DNA from: Paracoccaceae bacterium
GTDB taxonomy: Bacteria > Pseudomonadota > Alphaproteobacteria > Rhodobacterales > Rhodobacteraceae
Direction of reading: 5' to 3'
Assembly: GCA_017854585.1 (NCBI GenBank)
Contig: JAFMHK010000003.1
Coordinates: forward strand, 124,001-188,000
Length of the DNA stretch: 64,000 nt
The notes below the pieces were generated by a model that had not been told where the DNA came from, made no database searches, and saw only the letters and a program-made list of their open reading frames with translations. Each line of letters begins with the position of its first letter. The first letter of the stretch is position 1. The position numbers were made by a program, and so were the translations under genes. Below are positions 26,609 through 36,590 of the stretch, piece by piece.

Positions 26609-27748
26609 CTAGCGAGGGCGATGAATATGTGCCGATTGCACCAGCCCGAAGGCGACCATCAAGACCAGCATCGCTGAGCCGCCATAGCTGACCAGAGGCA
26701 GGGGCACACCGACCACGGGGGCCAGTCCCATCACCATCGCCATGTTGATCGAAAAATACAGGAAGAAGGCAACGGCGATGCCAACGGTCATCAGTGAGGC
26801 AAACCGATCCTTGGCCTGAAACGCCGTGACCAGACAGAAAGCCAGGATCAGCAGATAAAGCACCAACAAAGAGGCCGCGCCGATAAAGCCAAATTCTTCC
26901 GCAAGGGTGGTGAAGATGAAATCGGTATGCTTTTCGGGCAGAAAGTTCAGGCGGCTCTGGGTGCCTTGCATGAAACCACGCCCGGTCCAGCCACCCGATC
27001 CAAGGGCGATCTGGCTTTGGGTGATGTGATAGCCCGCGCCAAGGGGATCCGTCGTGGGGTCCAGAAACGTATCAATGCGACGGTATTGATAGTTCTGCAG
27101 CAACTGCCATGGCGTTCCGCGCGAGGCAAAGACGGCCGCCACCGCCCCTACCGCGCCCCCGATGACCGTTACGAAATAGGCCCAGTGAACACCTGCTATG
27201 AACATGACCCCGCCGCCGCCCATCAGAAGCAACAAGGCTGTTCCAAGGTCAGGTTGGCGCAGGGTCAGATAGACCGGGACCAGAATGATGACGAGCGGAA
27301 TAAGAACAAAGAGTGGCCGCGATTTCTTGGACAAATCCAGCCAGTCGTAATAGGCTGCAAGGATCATCACGAGAGTAATCTTGGTCAACTCGGACGGTTG
27401 CAGCCGCATGAACCCAAGATTGATCCAGCGTTGCGCGCCCATGCCGACAGTGCCGAAAAATTCGACATACAGCAGCAAGATCACCGATATCCCGAAGGCA
27501 AGCGCAGACATGTTGCGCCAGAACCAGATCGGCACCATCGCCACTACCAACATGGCCACGAAGCCCAGGGCAAAGCGCTCCATCTGCGGTTCTGCCCATG
27601 GACGCATCGCACCGCCGGCGACGGAATAGAGCATCAAGAACCCGATGCTTGCGACCGCGGTGATCAGCAAGATCAGCGCCCAGTTCAAATACAGGATCTT
27701 GCGCCAGCCCGTGGGCGTGAACTTGACGTTGTATTCAAGAAAGCTCAT
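26609..27748 (-). CDS. rodA: Rod-shape-determining peptidoglycan glycosyltransferase RodA
   Basis: A 379-residue SEDS protein with about 10 membrane helices. Landmarks are WALILLITAVASIGFLMLYS, the long extracellular loop with QYRRIDTFLDPTTDPLG, YHITQSQIALGSGGWTGRG, and LPEKHTDFIFTTLAEEFGF. It polymerises lipid II glycan strands in the elongasome together with PBP2. Its ATG overlaps the mrdA stop by 4 bp, matching their physical complex. Last gene of the mreBCD-mrdA-rodA block. Confidence 0.96.
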   Translation of the reverse strand: MSFLEYNVKFTPTGWRKILYLNWALILLITAVASIGFLMLYSVAGGAMRPWAEPQMERFALGFVAMLVVAMVPIWFWRNMSALAFGISVILLLYVEFFGTVGMGAQRWINLGFMRLQPSELTKITLVMILAAYYDWLDLSKKSRPLFVLIPLVIILVPVYLTLRQPDLGTALLLLMGGGGVMFIAGVHWAYFVTVIGGAVGAVAAVFASRGTPWQLLQNYQYRRIDTFLDPTTDPLGAGYHITQSQIALGSGGWTGRGFMQGTQSRLNFLPEKHTDFIFTTLAEEFGFIGAASLLVLYLLILAFCLVTAFQAKDRFASLMTVGIAVAFFLYFSINMAMVMGLAPVVGVPLPLVSYGGSAMLVLMVAFGLVQSAHIHRPR

Positions 27749-29700
27749 GCGCGGCTGCTTGGGACGTTGCGGCCCGTGGGGACGGGCGGCTGTGGCAGCA
27801 GCGGCATGTTGTTATGCATCTGTTCGATTTCCCGCCGCTGGCTGACCGGGTAGAGGTCAAGCGGGGGCACATCGCCTACCTGCGCCCGCAGCAACACATC
27901 GCGCCCGATCGGGGCCGCCGCGGCGGATCCGCCACCGCCGTGTTCCACCAGAACCGACACCGCATAGCGCGGGTTGTCATAGGGGGCAAAGCCCACGAAA
28001 AGTGCGTGGTCGCGCCGTTCCCATGGCAAATCCGCATTGCTGATCACGCCCGCGGCCCGTTCCGCGGCAGTGATGTTGCGCACTTGGCTGGTCCCGGTCT
28101 TGCCCGCGATGGCAAAGGCGTCGTCGTCGACCCTGCTGCCATATGCGGTGCCGCGGCGGTCATTGCTGACTTCGTACATGCCGCGATGAATCAAGGCCAG
28201 ATGGGCGGGATCGAACCCGAGGTCAGGGGCAGTATCGGGCACCTGATCCACGCCGTTTATCGATTTCACCAACGAGGGCTGGATGTCGCGCCCGGTGGCC
28301 AGACGCGCGGTCATGACAGCCAGTTGCAGCGGGGACGTCAGCACGAAACCCTGCCCGATCGCAGCGTTCAGCGTGTCGCCAACCAACCAGTCCTCGCCGC
28401 GGTTCTCTCGTTTCCATGCCATGGTCGGGGCAAGACCCGTGGTGATACCGGACAACGGCAAATCATGCCGGGTGCCGCACCCCAGCCGCACAGCCATGGC
28501 CGAGATCGCCTCGATTCCGACGCGCTGGGCAAGTTCGTAATAATAGACGTCGCACGATTGCGCGAGGCTGTCGATCAGGTTCATCCGGCCATGGCCGCCG
28601 CGCCGCCAGCAGTGAAAGCGGCGGTTGCCCAACTCGGTATAGCCGCCGCAAGTCACGGTTTCGTCGGCCCCGATGTGCCCGCCTTCCAATGCGGCCAAGG
28701 CCACGATCATTTTGTAGGTCGATCCCGGTGGATACAGCCCCTGCGCGCTTTTGTTGGCCAGCGGGCGATAGGGGTCTTCGTTCAGACCGGCCCATTCGGC
28801 GTTCGAAATGCCACGGACGAACAGATTGGGGTCAAACGTCGGAGCCGATGCCATGGCCACGATCTCGCCGGTTTGCACGTCGATGACGACGACCCCCGCG
28901 CTTTCGCCCGCCAGCCGCGCCTCCACGTAATTCTGCAGGCCTGCGTCGATCGTCAATTGGACGTCCGAACCGGGCGTCGCATCATCGCGATCCAGTTCGC
29001 GCATGACGCGGCCGCCAGCATTCACCTCTACCCGTCTGGTTCCCGCGCGCCCGCGCAGATCGGCCTCCAGCCGCGCCTCCACGTTGTAGCGCCCGACTTG
29101 GAAATCGGGAATTTGAAGCACCGGGTCGGTATCGCCAGTGTTTTGCAGGTACCAGTCCGATACCGTGCCAACATAGCCCACGACATGGGCGAAATCCGCA
29201 CCCATCGGGTAAACCCGGCTGAGCCCGAAATCGGGGTCCACGCCCGGCAGGGCGGGGGCGTTCACCGCGACGGCCGACAGTTCCTCCCAACTCAACCGAT
29301 CCGCGATCGTGACCGGCACGAATGGCGGGCGACGATAAATCTCTTCGCGGGCCCGTTCCAGTCGGCCCAGATCAAGGTTGACGATGCGGGTCAGCGCCTC
29401 CAGCACGGCGTCGACGTCACCTGCATCTTCGCGCACAAGGGTGATCCGGTAATTCTGTTCATTGCCAGCCAACAAGACGCCGCGCCGGTCAAAGATCAGG
29501 CCGCGCGCCGGGGGAAGGAGGCGGATGTTGATCCGGTTCTCTTCGGCAAGCAGGCGAAAATCATCGGCGCGCTCGACCTGCAGATATCGCATGCGCGCTG
29601 CCAGGACTGCACCAGTCCCCGTGAAAAGCCCGCCCACCACCAGACTGCGCCGGGTGATCTGGCGGGCGCTGTCTTCGCTATCCTTGGGGCTGCGTTTCAT
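27745..29700 (-). CDS. mrdA: Penicillin-binding protein 2 (elongasome transpeptidase)
   Basis: A 651-residue class B PBP. A single N-terminal membrane anchor (about 20-40) is followed by the pedestal domain (LLPPARGLIFDRRG) and the transpeptidase domain. Active-site motifs are SxxK in YPPGSTYKMI, SxN-type SCDVYYYEL and KTGT in AIAGKTGTSQ. It cross-links peptidoglycan during rod-shaped growth in the periplasm. Located 3 bp after mreD and overlapping rodA. Length is normal for PBP2. Confidence 0.96.
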   Translation of the reverse strand: MKRSPKDSEDSARQITRRSLVVGGLFTGTGAVLAARMRYLQVERADDFRLLAEENRINIRLLPPARGLIFDRRGVLLAGNEQNYRITLVREDAGDVDAVLEALTRIVNLDLGRLERAREEIYRRPPFVPVTIADRLSWEELSAVAVNAPALPGVDPDFGLSRVYPMGADFAHVVGYVGTVSDWYLQNTGDTDPVLQIPDFQVGRYNVEARLEADLRGRAGTRRVEVNAGGRVMRELDRDDATPGSDVQLTIDAGLQNYVEARLAGESAGVVVIDVQTGEIVAMASAPTFDPNLFVRGISNAEWAGLNEDPYRPLANKSAQGLYPPGSTYKMIVALAALEGGHIGADETVTCGGYTELGNRRFHCWRRGGHGRMNLIDSLAQSCDVYYYELAQRVGIEAISAMAVRLGCGTRHDLPLSGITTGLAPTMAWKRENRGEDWLVGDTLNAAIGQGFVLTSPLQLAVMTARLATGRDIQPSLVKSINGVDQVPDTAPDLGFDPAHLALIHRGMYEVSNDRRGTAYGSRVDDDAFAIAGKTGTSQVRNITAAERAAGVISNADLPWERRDHALFVGFAPYDNPRYAVSVLVEHGGGGSAAAAPIGRDVLLRAQVGDVPPLDLYPVSQRREIEQMHNNMPLLPQPPVPTGRNVPSSRA

Positions 29701-29703
29701 GGG

Positions 29704-30228
29704 TCAGATCGCCTCGGGCTCTGTGGGACTCAGCTTACGAAGCCCGAACAGGAATTTCGAGACCACAACCACAAGCGGATAGACCATCACGGTGACAATT
29801 CCGTGTGTCAGCGTTAGCCCAAGCGAGGTTTGGTCAACCATCAGCACCCACAAGACCATCCGGTTCAGGATCAGCATGGCAAAGACCGCCCCCGCAAACG
29901 CCGACCATTCCAAAAGAAACGGAAACTCGGTCATGGTCTGGTGGCGGGTCCGCAGGCTTTCTGAGGTGATGATGACCAACAGGGTCCACAGGCCGGGCGG
30001 ACGTTGAAACAGGAAATCGGCCAGCAGGAAAATAAACACGATCGTCCCGATCGGCACGACTGCCGGTTGCCGCAACAGCCAAGCCAGCGTCAGAGCCAAC
30101 AAGATGTCGGGGCCGGGAATGCCGCTTTCGCCGACGTTCAAGGGCAATAGCTTTATGCTGATTACGATCAGGCACAGCACAATGAACAGCAGCCGATAGG
30201 TCCAAAGACGGCTCATCGCGGCACTCAT
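29704..30228 (-). CDS. mreD: Rod shape-determining protein MreD
   Basis: A 174-residue membrane protein with five or six helices (LFIVLCLIVISIKLLPLNV, LLALTLAWLLRQP, IGTIVFIFLLADFLF and others). MreD is weakly conserved; context between mreC and mrdA makes the call firm. The ATG at 30228 overlaps the mreC stop (ATGA) and gives a normal-length MreD; an upstream start would add a polar Arg-rich stretch not expected in the family. Confidence 0.9.
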   Translation of the reverse strand: MSAAMSRLWTYRLLFIVLCLIVISIKLLPLNVGESGIPGPDILLALTLAWLLRQPAVVPIGTIVFIFLLADFLFQRPPGLWTLLVIITSESLRTRHQTMTEFPFLLEWSAFAGAVFAMLILNRMVLWVLMVDQTSLGLTLTHGIVTVMVYPLVVVVSKFLFGLRKLSPTEPEAI

Positions 30229-31175
30229 TGGCCTGCCTCCAACGCCGCCGCGTCGTCGACGGGTTGATCGGGCAGCGTCTCGGCCTGCGGGCTGTCTACG
30301 TCCATTTGCATCAACGGCCATGGCGGGCCGATCAACCCACCGGGATCATCCAGCGTGGTGCCGGGGTGGCTGCGCATCACCCGCAGGAAACTCAGGCGGT
30401 TAAGATCGGCGGCCAGTCTGGCCCGCATGCGCCCATCGGTGGTGAATACCACCTGTCCCATCAGAAGTCCGGGCGGGAACAGCCCGCCGTCGCCAGACGT
30501 GACGATCCGGTCGCCGGCGCTGATGTCTTCCGGGTCTTCCAGAAATTCAAGAACCGGCGCCGTGGAATTGTCGCCCATCAACAGGGCCTGCTGCCCCGAG
30601 GGCTGCACCGTGACAGGTATCCGGCTGTTGGCATCCGTGACCAGCAAGACGCGGGCGGTGCGGTCACCCACGCCCGAAATGCGGCCGACCACGCCCAGCC
30701 CATCCATGGTGGCCCAGCCGTCAAGCATCCCGTCCCGCGCGCCGACATTGATCAGGACCGACCGGCGGAATGGACTGCCGCTATCGGCCAGCACGATACC
30801 GGTGACAAACGTCAGTTCGGGGTTCAACTGCACCCGGTTCAGATCCAGCAGGCGGGCGTTTTCCTGCTCCAGTTGCAGGGCCGCTTCGCGCCAGGCGCGC
30901 ATCTGCTGCAGTTCTTCACGCAAGCGTTCGTTTTGTTCGTACAGCCGCGTGTAGGATTGGAAATCGTCCAGCATCCGGGTCACGCCGACGACCGGCGCCA
31001 TTGCCCATTCCATATTGGGCACCACGCGGTCCACGATGGCCGCCCGCATCCGTTCAACGCGCGGGTTGTCGATACGCCATACAAGAACCAGAGCGATCAG
31101 ACACAGCACCAGCACCGCCAACAGCAATCGCCGGACGGGACGGGCATAGCTTTCGTCGCTGCGGTCGCGCGCCAT
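30225..31175 (-). CDS. mreC: Rod shape-determining protein MreC
   Basis: A 316-residue bitopic protein: N-terminal membrane anchor (about 15-37, LLLAVLVLCLIALVLVW), a coiled coil (about 75-115, LYEQNERLREELQQMRAW), and the paired beta-domains with GVVGRISGVGDRTARVLLVTD and RIVTSGDGGLFPPGL. It links MreB filaments to PBP2 in the periplasm. The C terminus is acidic. 45 bp downstream of mreB. Confidence 0.95.
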   Translation of the reverse strand: MARDRSDESYARPVRRLLLAVLVLCLIALVLVWRIDNPRVERMRAAIVDRVVPNMEWAMAPVVGVTRMLDDFQSYTRLYEQNERLREELQQMRAWREAALQLEQENARLLDLNRVQLNPELTFVTGIVLADSGSPFRRSVLINVGARDGMLDGWATMDGLGVVGRISGVGDRTARVLLVTDANSRIPVTVQPSGQQALLMGDNSTAPVLEFLEDPEDISAGDRIVTSGDGGLFPPGLLMGQVVFTTDGRMRARLAADLNRLSFLRVMRSHPGTTLDDPGGLIGPPWPLMQMDVDSPQAETLPDQPVDDAAALEAGQ

Positions 31176-31220
31176 TCATCGCCTCACGATACGCCGCGTG
31201 CCTGCGGCGGGGGAGAGTCG

Positions 31221-32453
<1,233 letters not shown>

Positions 32454-34046
32454 CTAGCCTGCGTCCTTGTAGGATACTTCCCGCGCATCCTTGCCCGCCT
32501 TTTCACGGCGCACGATCAGCCGGTTCAGCGCATTGACATAGGCCTTGACGCTGGCCACCACCGTATCGGTATCGGCGGACTGTCCGGTCGCGATGCGCCC
32601 GTCCTCTTCCATCCGAACCGAAACCGTGGCCTGCGCATCGGTGCCTTCGGTCACGGCGTGTACCTGATACAACTGCAACCGGGCATCATGCGGGAACAGG
32701 GCCTTGACCGCGTTGAACGACGCGTCCACCGGGCCATCGCCCTTGGCGGTCACCTGAAAATCCTTGTCGCCCACACGCAATGTCAGATCGGCCGATTGCG
32801 GTGCCTCGGTCCCGCAGATCACGCGCAGGAACTTCACCTCCAGATGGTCGTTTTCATCTGCGGCGCCCGCATCGGTGACCAGCGCGATCAAGTCATCGTC
32901 AAACACCTCTTTCTTGCGGTCGGCCAGCGCCTTGAACCGCACGAAAACATCGTTCAACTGGTTGTCGGCCAACTCGTGCCCCAGATCTTTCAGCTTGGAC
33001 CGCAGCGCCGCGCGCCCCGAATGCTTGCCCATGACGATGTTGGTTTCTGCCAGCCCCACATCTTCCGGGCGCATGATCTCGAACGTCTCGGCGTTTTTCA
33101 GCATGCCGTCCTGATGGATGCCAGACTCATGCGCAAAGGCGTTTTTGCCAACGATCGCCTTGTTGAACTGCACCGCAAAACCGCTGACCATGGCGACCCG
33201 GCGGCTGATGTTCATCAGCTTGGTGGTATCCACGCGGCAGGTGTATGGCATGATGTCATGGCGCACCTTCAGGGCCATCACGACCTCTTCCAACGCCGTG
33301 TTTCCGGCACGTTCGCCAAGCCCGTTGATCGTGCATTCGATCTGACGTGCCCCGCCTTCGACCGCAGCCAGCGCATTCGCCGTCGCCATGCCAAGGTCAT
33401 TGTGGCAGTGGGTGGCGAAAATCACCTCATCCGCGCCCGGCACTTCCGCGATCAGACGGCGGATCAGTTCGGAACTTTCGCGCGGCGCGGTATACCCGAC
33501 CGTATCGGGGACGTTGATGGTGGTCGCCCCCGCCTTGATGGCAATCTCCACCACGCGGGTCAGATACTCCCACTCGGTCCGCGTGGCATCCATGGGCGAC
33601 CATTGCACGTTGTCGCACAGGTTGCGCGCGTGGGTCACCGTTTCGTGGATCTTTTCGGCCATCTCATCCATCGTCAGATTGGGAATCGCCCGGTGCAGGG
33701 GCGAGGTGCCGATGAAGGTATGAATGCGGGGTTGGCGGGCATGTTTGACCGCCTCCCAGCACCGATCGATATCCTTGAAATTGGCGCGGGCCAGCCCGCA
33801 GATCACGCTGTTCTTGCTGTTTTTCGCGATATCGCTCACGGCGGCGAAATCGCCCTCGCTGGCAATCGGGAATCCGGCTTCGATGATATCGACGCCCATC
33901 TCGTCCAGCAGGCCGGCGATCTCCAGCTTTTCGGTATGGCTCATGGTGGCGCCCGGGCTCTGTTCGCCATCGCGCAATGTGGTGTCGAAAATCAACACCC
34001 TGTCTTGATCCACCTGCGGCGGAATGCGTTTGTGATCGGATGTCAT
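32454..34046 (-). CDS. leuA: 2-isopropylmalate synthase
   Basis: A 530-residue LeuA. The TIM-barrel part shows FDTTLRDGEQSPGATM at the N terminus, the metal histidines in THCHNDLGMATAN and GERAGNTALEEVVMAL. The C-terminal regulatory domain (about 400-530, LRVGDKDFQVTAKGDGPVD) binds leucine for feedback inhibition. It condenses acetyl-CoA and 2-oxoisovalerate in the first committed leucine step. AAGGA lies upstream of the ATG. A leader peptide rich in leucine with alternative hairpins precedes it, so transcription or translation is likely controlled by leucyl-tRNA charging. Confidence 0.96.
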   Translation of the reverse strand: MTSDHKRIPPQVDQDRVLIFDTTLRDGEQSPGATMSHTEKLEIAGLLDEMGVDIIEAGFPIASEGDFAAVSDIAKNSKNSVICGLARANFKDIDRCWEAVKHARQPRIHTFIGTSPLHRAIPNLTMDEMAEKIHETVTHARNLCDNVQWSPMDATRTEWEYLTRVVEIAIKAGATTINVPDTVGYTAPRESSELIRRLIAEVPGADEVIFATHCHNDLGMATANALAAVEGGARQIECTINGLGERAGNTALEEVVMALKVRHDIMPYTCRVDTTKLMNISRRVAMVSGFAVQFNKAIVGKNAFAHESGIHQDGMLKNAETFEIMRPEDVGLAETNIVMGKHSGRAALRSKLKDLGHELADNQLNDVFVRFKALADRKKEVFDDDLIALVTDAGAADENDHLEVKFLRVICGTEAPQSADLTLRVGDKDFQVTAKGDGPVDASFNAVKALFPHDARLQLYQVHAVTEGTDAQATVSVRMEEDGRIATGQSADTDTVVASVKAYVNALNRLIVRREKAGKDAREVSYKDAG

Positions 34047-34086
34047 GGTGGTGTCCTTGGTCTTAGCCTGAATTGCGGTGTGCTAG

Positions 34087-34136
34087 TCGGCGCTGGTTCC
34101 CCTCTGAGCGGTCGCGCCGAAAGGCACGCTCAGAGG
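34087..34136 (-). promoter_or_regulatory. Attenuator-like alternative hairpins upstream of leuA
   Basis: On the minus strand two stems cannot form together. Stem 1 is a perfect 10-bp pair CCTCTGAGCG / CGCTCAGAGG (34127-34136 with 34101-34110), whose 5' arm contains the leader peptide's stop codon. Stem 2 is a perfect 7-bp pair TCGGCGC / GCGCCGA (34114-34120 with 34087-34093), whose 5' arm lies in the loop of stem 1. A ribosome at the leader stop would mask stem 1. No U-run follows, so the mechanism may be Rho-dependent or translational. Confidence 0.6.
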
Positions 34137-34216
34137 CGGCTAAGAAGCAGCAGCGCGCGCAGGTCCAGACCACCCAAGAGGGCAGCGGAAAACGGGATAT
34201 GGTTGCGCGTCGACAT
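34130..34216 (-). CDS. leuL: leuA leader peptide (28 aa, leucine-rich)
   Basis: A 28-residue open frame starting ATG at 34216 and ending TGA at 34130, on the same strand 83 bp upstream of leuA. Nine of 28 residues are leucine, with the run LDLRALLLLSRL directly before the stop (codons CTG, CTG, CTT, CTT in a row). Its stop codon lies within the 5' arm of a 10-bp hairpin. This arrangement is that of amino-acid operon leader peptides, in which ribosome stalling at Leu codons reports on leucyl-tRNA supply. I see no strong Shine-Dalgarno sequence. Confidence 0.72.
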   Translation of the reverse strand: MSTRNHIPFSAALLGGLDLRALLLLSRL

Positions 34217-34259
34217 GTGCGGCAGTTTACGCACAGTTGCGCAGATGAAAACCCCTTTT

Positions 34260-34281
34260 TTGGGTCAGTATATTTGACCAA
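34260..34281. promoter_or_regulatory. Candidate promoter/operator between leuL and the SDR gene
   Basis: An imperfect palindrome with arms TTGGGTCA and TGACCAA around an AT-rich centre. On the minus strand the centre reads TATACT, a possible -10 placing a start about 45 bases before the leader peptide. No matching -35 is obvious, so an activator site is possible. Confidence 0.4.
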
Positions 34282-34308
34282 CGCGCGCGGGCTGCTACCT
34301 GCGGGATC

Positions 34309-34971
34309 ATGGAAACAGCTTTGATCATCGGCGCCTCAGGCGGCATTGGCGCGGCAGTCGCGTCGCGGTTGCAGGCGCAGGGCGTGCATGTCACCGGCCT
34401 GTCGCGGTCGCGTGACGGGCTGGACGTGACGGATGGGGCATCGGTGGACCGCGTGCTTGGCGCGCTGAGTGGGCCATTCGACCTCATCCTTGTTGCGACC
34501 GGCATTCTGGCCGCACCCGGCGCCGCCCCAGAGAAGTCCCTTGAGGCGGTGGATGCGGCAGCCATGGCAAGGGTTCTGGCGGTCAACACCATCGGGCCCG
34601 CACTGATCTTGCGGCATGTCGCGCGGCTGGTGCCGCGGGACCGCCGCGCGGTCGTTGGTGTGCTGACCGCGCGTGTCGGCTCCATCGGGGACAACAAGAT
34701 GGGCGGTTGGCATGCCTATCGTGCGTCCAAGGCGGCGGCGAACCAGATCACGCATGGCGCCGCGATCGAAATTGGGCGCAAGCGCAAGCACACGATCGTG
34801 GCGGCACTTCACCCCGGAACGGTCGCCACTGATTTCACGGCGGACTATCCCGGCCATGATAAGGTGACGCCGGATCAGGCGGCGCGAAACCTTCTGGCGG
34901 TCATGGCCGCGCTGACCCCTGACCAGAACGGTGGCTTCTTCGATTGGGCCGGGACGCGTGTGGAATGGTAA
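34309..34971 (+). CDS. Short-chain dehydrogenase/reductase
   Basis: A 220-residue SDR. The cofactor loop is ALIIGASGGIGAAVASRL, NTIGPALIL carries the structural Asn, and the catalytic Tyr and Lys are in WHAYRASKAAANQ, with Ser/Thr upstream in VLTARVGSIGDN. It lacks extra domains. Similar to C-factor/CsgA-like SDRs, whose substrates are unclear. Its stop lies within the photolyase start (ATGGTAA), so the two are translated together; I know of no biochemical reason. Confidence 0.85.
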   Translation: METALIIGASGGIGAAVASRLQAQGVHVTGLSRSRDGLDVTDGASVDRVLGALSGPFDLILVATGILAAPGAAPEKSLEAVDAAAMARVLAVNTIGPALILRHVARLVPRDRRAVVGVLTARVGSIGDNKMGGWHAYRASKAAANQITHGAAIEIGRKRKHTIVAALHPGTVATDFTADYPGHDKVTPDQAARNLLAVMAALTPDQNGGFFDWAGTRVEW

Positions 34972-36488
34972 GGCTGGTCCTTGTTCTTGGTGACCAACTG
35001 TCCGATACGGTCGCTGCTCTGGATCATGCTGACAAGGCTACAGATGTTGTGGTGATGGCCGAGGTCGCGGACGAAGCGTCCTATGTGCCCCACCACCCCA
35101 AGAAAATCGCATTCCTGTTTGCCGCGATGCGCAAGTTTGCGGACCGCCTGCAAGCAGAGGGCTGGAAGGTGCGCTACACGCGGCTGGACGACCCGGGAAA
35201 TACGGGTTCCATCGTCGGAGAACTCCTGCGCCGGGCCGATGAAACCGGCGCGCAGGAGGTGCTGGCGACCGAACCCGGCGAATGGCGACTGATTTCGGCG
35301 CTGGAGGATTGCCCGATCCCGGTCCACCAATTCCCCGACAGCCGGTTCCTGTGTTCTCATGCGGAATTTGAATCATGGGCCGCAGACCGCAAGGAACTGC
35401 GGATGGAATGGTTCTACCGTGAGATGCGGCGCAAGACCGGCCTGTTGATGGATGGCGACAAGCCTGCCGGTGGCAAGTGGAACTACGACCACGACAACCG
35501 GAAGCCCGCGCCGGGAGACATTGGTTCAGGCGGTCCCATGCATTTCGCCCCCGATACGCAAACGCAAGAGGTTCTTGACCTTGTCGCCGCGCGCTTCGGC
35601 GATAATTTCGGATCGCTGGACCCCTTCTGGTTCGCCACAGATCAGACGCAGGCGCGTCAGGCGCTTGCGCATTTCATCCACAATGCCTTGCCGAAATTCG
35701 GCGACTATCAAGATGCGATGCTGGCAGGGAACCGGTTTCTCTATCACGCGGTCATTTCCATGTATCTCAACGTCGGGTTGCTTGGCTGGCGCGAGATCTG
35801 CGAGGCGGCGGCAGAGGCCTATCGCAGCGGCGATGCCCCCCTCAACGCGGCCGAGGGGTTTATCCGCCAGATCATCGGCTGGCGCGAATACATGCGGGGC
35901 ATCTATTTTCGGGAAGGTCCCGGTTATACCCGGCGCAATGTGTTGAACCACACCCGCGACCTGCCCGCGTTCTACTGGTCCGCGGACACCGACATGGCCT
36001 GCGTTCGGGCCGCCGTCGAACAAACCCGGGACGAGGCATATGCCCACCACATCCAGCGCCTCATGATCACCGGGAATTTCGCCCTTCTGGCCGGGGTTGA
36101 CCCCGCGCAGGTGCATGAATGGTATCTGGCGGTTTACGCCGACGCCTTCGAATGGGTGGAGGCGCCGAATGTCATCGGCATGAGTCAGTTTGCCGATGGG
36201 GGTGTCGTCGGGTCGAAACCGTATATCTCGGGTGGTAACTATATCCACAAGATGTCGGATTACTGCAAGGGATGCGCCTATTCGGTTGGGGACAAGACGG
36301 GGGATAAATCGTGTCCGTTCAACTCGCTCTATTGGGCGTTTCTTGATCGGCACCGCGCGCGCTTTGCCAAGAACCCCCGGATGGCACAGATGTATCGCAC
36401 ATGGGACAAGATGGGCGACAAGCAGCGGGCCTATCTTGATCGCGCGGACGGGCTGCTCGCCCGACTGGACGCGCGCAAGCGCGTGTAA
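34965..36488 (+). CDS. Iron-sulfur (6-4) photolyase / cryptochrome (FeS-BCP, PhrB/CryB-like)
   Basis: A 507-residue member of the bacterial Fe-S cryptochrome/photolyase group. It opens LVLVLGDQLSDTVAALDH, the non-canonical antenna-binding domain of this group. The C-terminal FAD domain includes GWREYMRGIYF, HHIQRLMITGNFALLAG and the cluster ligands: Cys in TDMACVRAA, two in SDYCKGCAYSVG and one in KSCPFNSLYW, four in all. It repairs (6-4) photoproducts with blue light, or acts as a light sensor. ATG at 34965 overlaps the SDR stop and gives the family N terminus. Confidence 0.92.
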   Translation: MVRLVLVLGDQLSDTVAALDHADKATDVVVMAEVADEASYVPHHPKKIAFLFAAMRKFADRLQAEGWKVRYTRLDDPGNTGSIVGELLRRADETGAQEVLATEPGEWRLISALEDCPIPVHQFPDSRFLCSHAEFESWAADRKELRMEWFYREMRRKTGLLMDGDKPAGGKWNYDHDNRKPAPGDIGSGGPMHFAPDTQTQEVLDLVAARFGDNFGSLDPFWFATDQTQARQALAHFIHNALPKFGDYQDAMLAGNRFLYHAVISMYLNVGLLGWREICEAAAEAYRSGDAPLNAAEGFIRQIIGWREYMRGIYFREGPGYTRRNVLNHTRDLPAFYWSADTDMACVRAAVEQTRDEAYAHHIQRLMITGNFALLAGVDPAQVHEWYLAVYADAFEWVEAPNVIGMSQFADGGVVGSKPYISGGNYIHKMSDYCKGCAYSVGDKTGDKSCPFNSLYWAFLDRHRARFAKNPRMAQMYRTWDKMGDKQRAYLDRADGLLARLDARKRV

Positions 36489-36590
36489 CGGCAAAGCGCC
36501 AAATAGCGACGAAGATGTCGCCCACGCACCAGACATGCCTGCGGCGGCTTGCAAGCATGTTCGTCTATTCTCGATCAAAGGGGTGTGACA

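Noticed and set aside
27814-29817. 667-codon open frame on the + strand opposite mrdA
   Set aside because: It is antisense to a complete PBP2 with all active-site motifs; high G+C produces long stop-free shadow frames and its composition is not protein-like.
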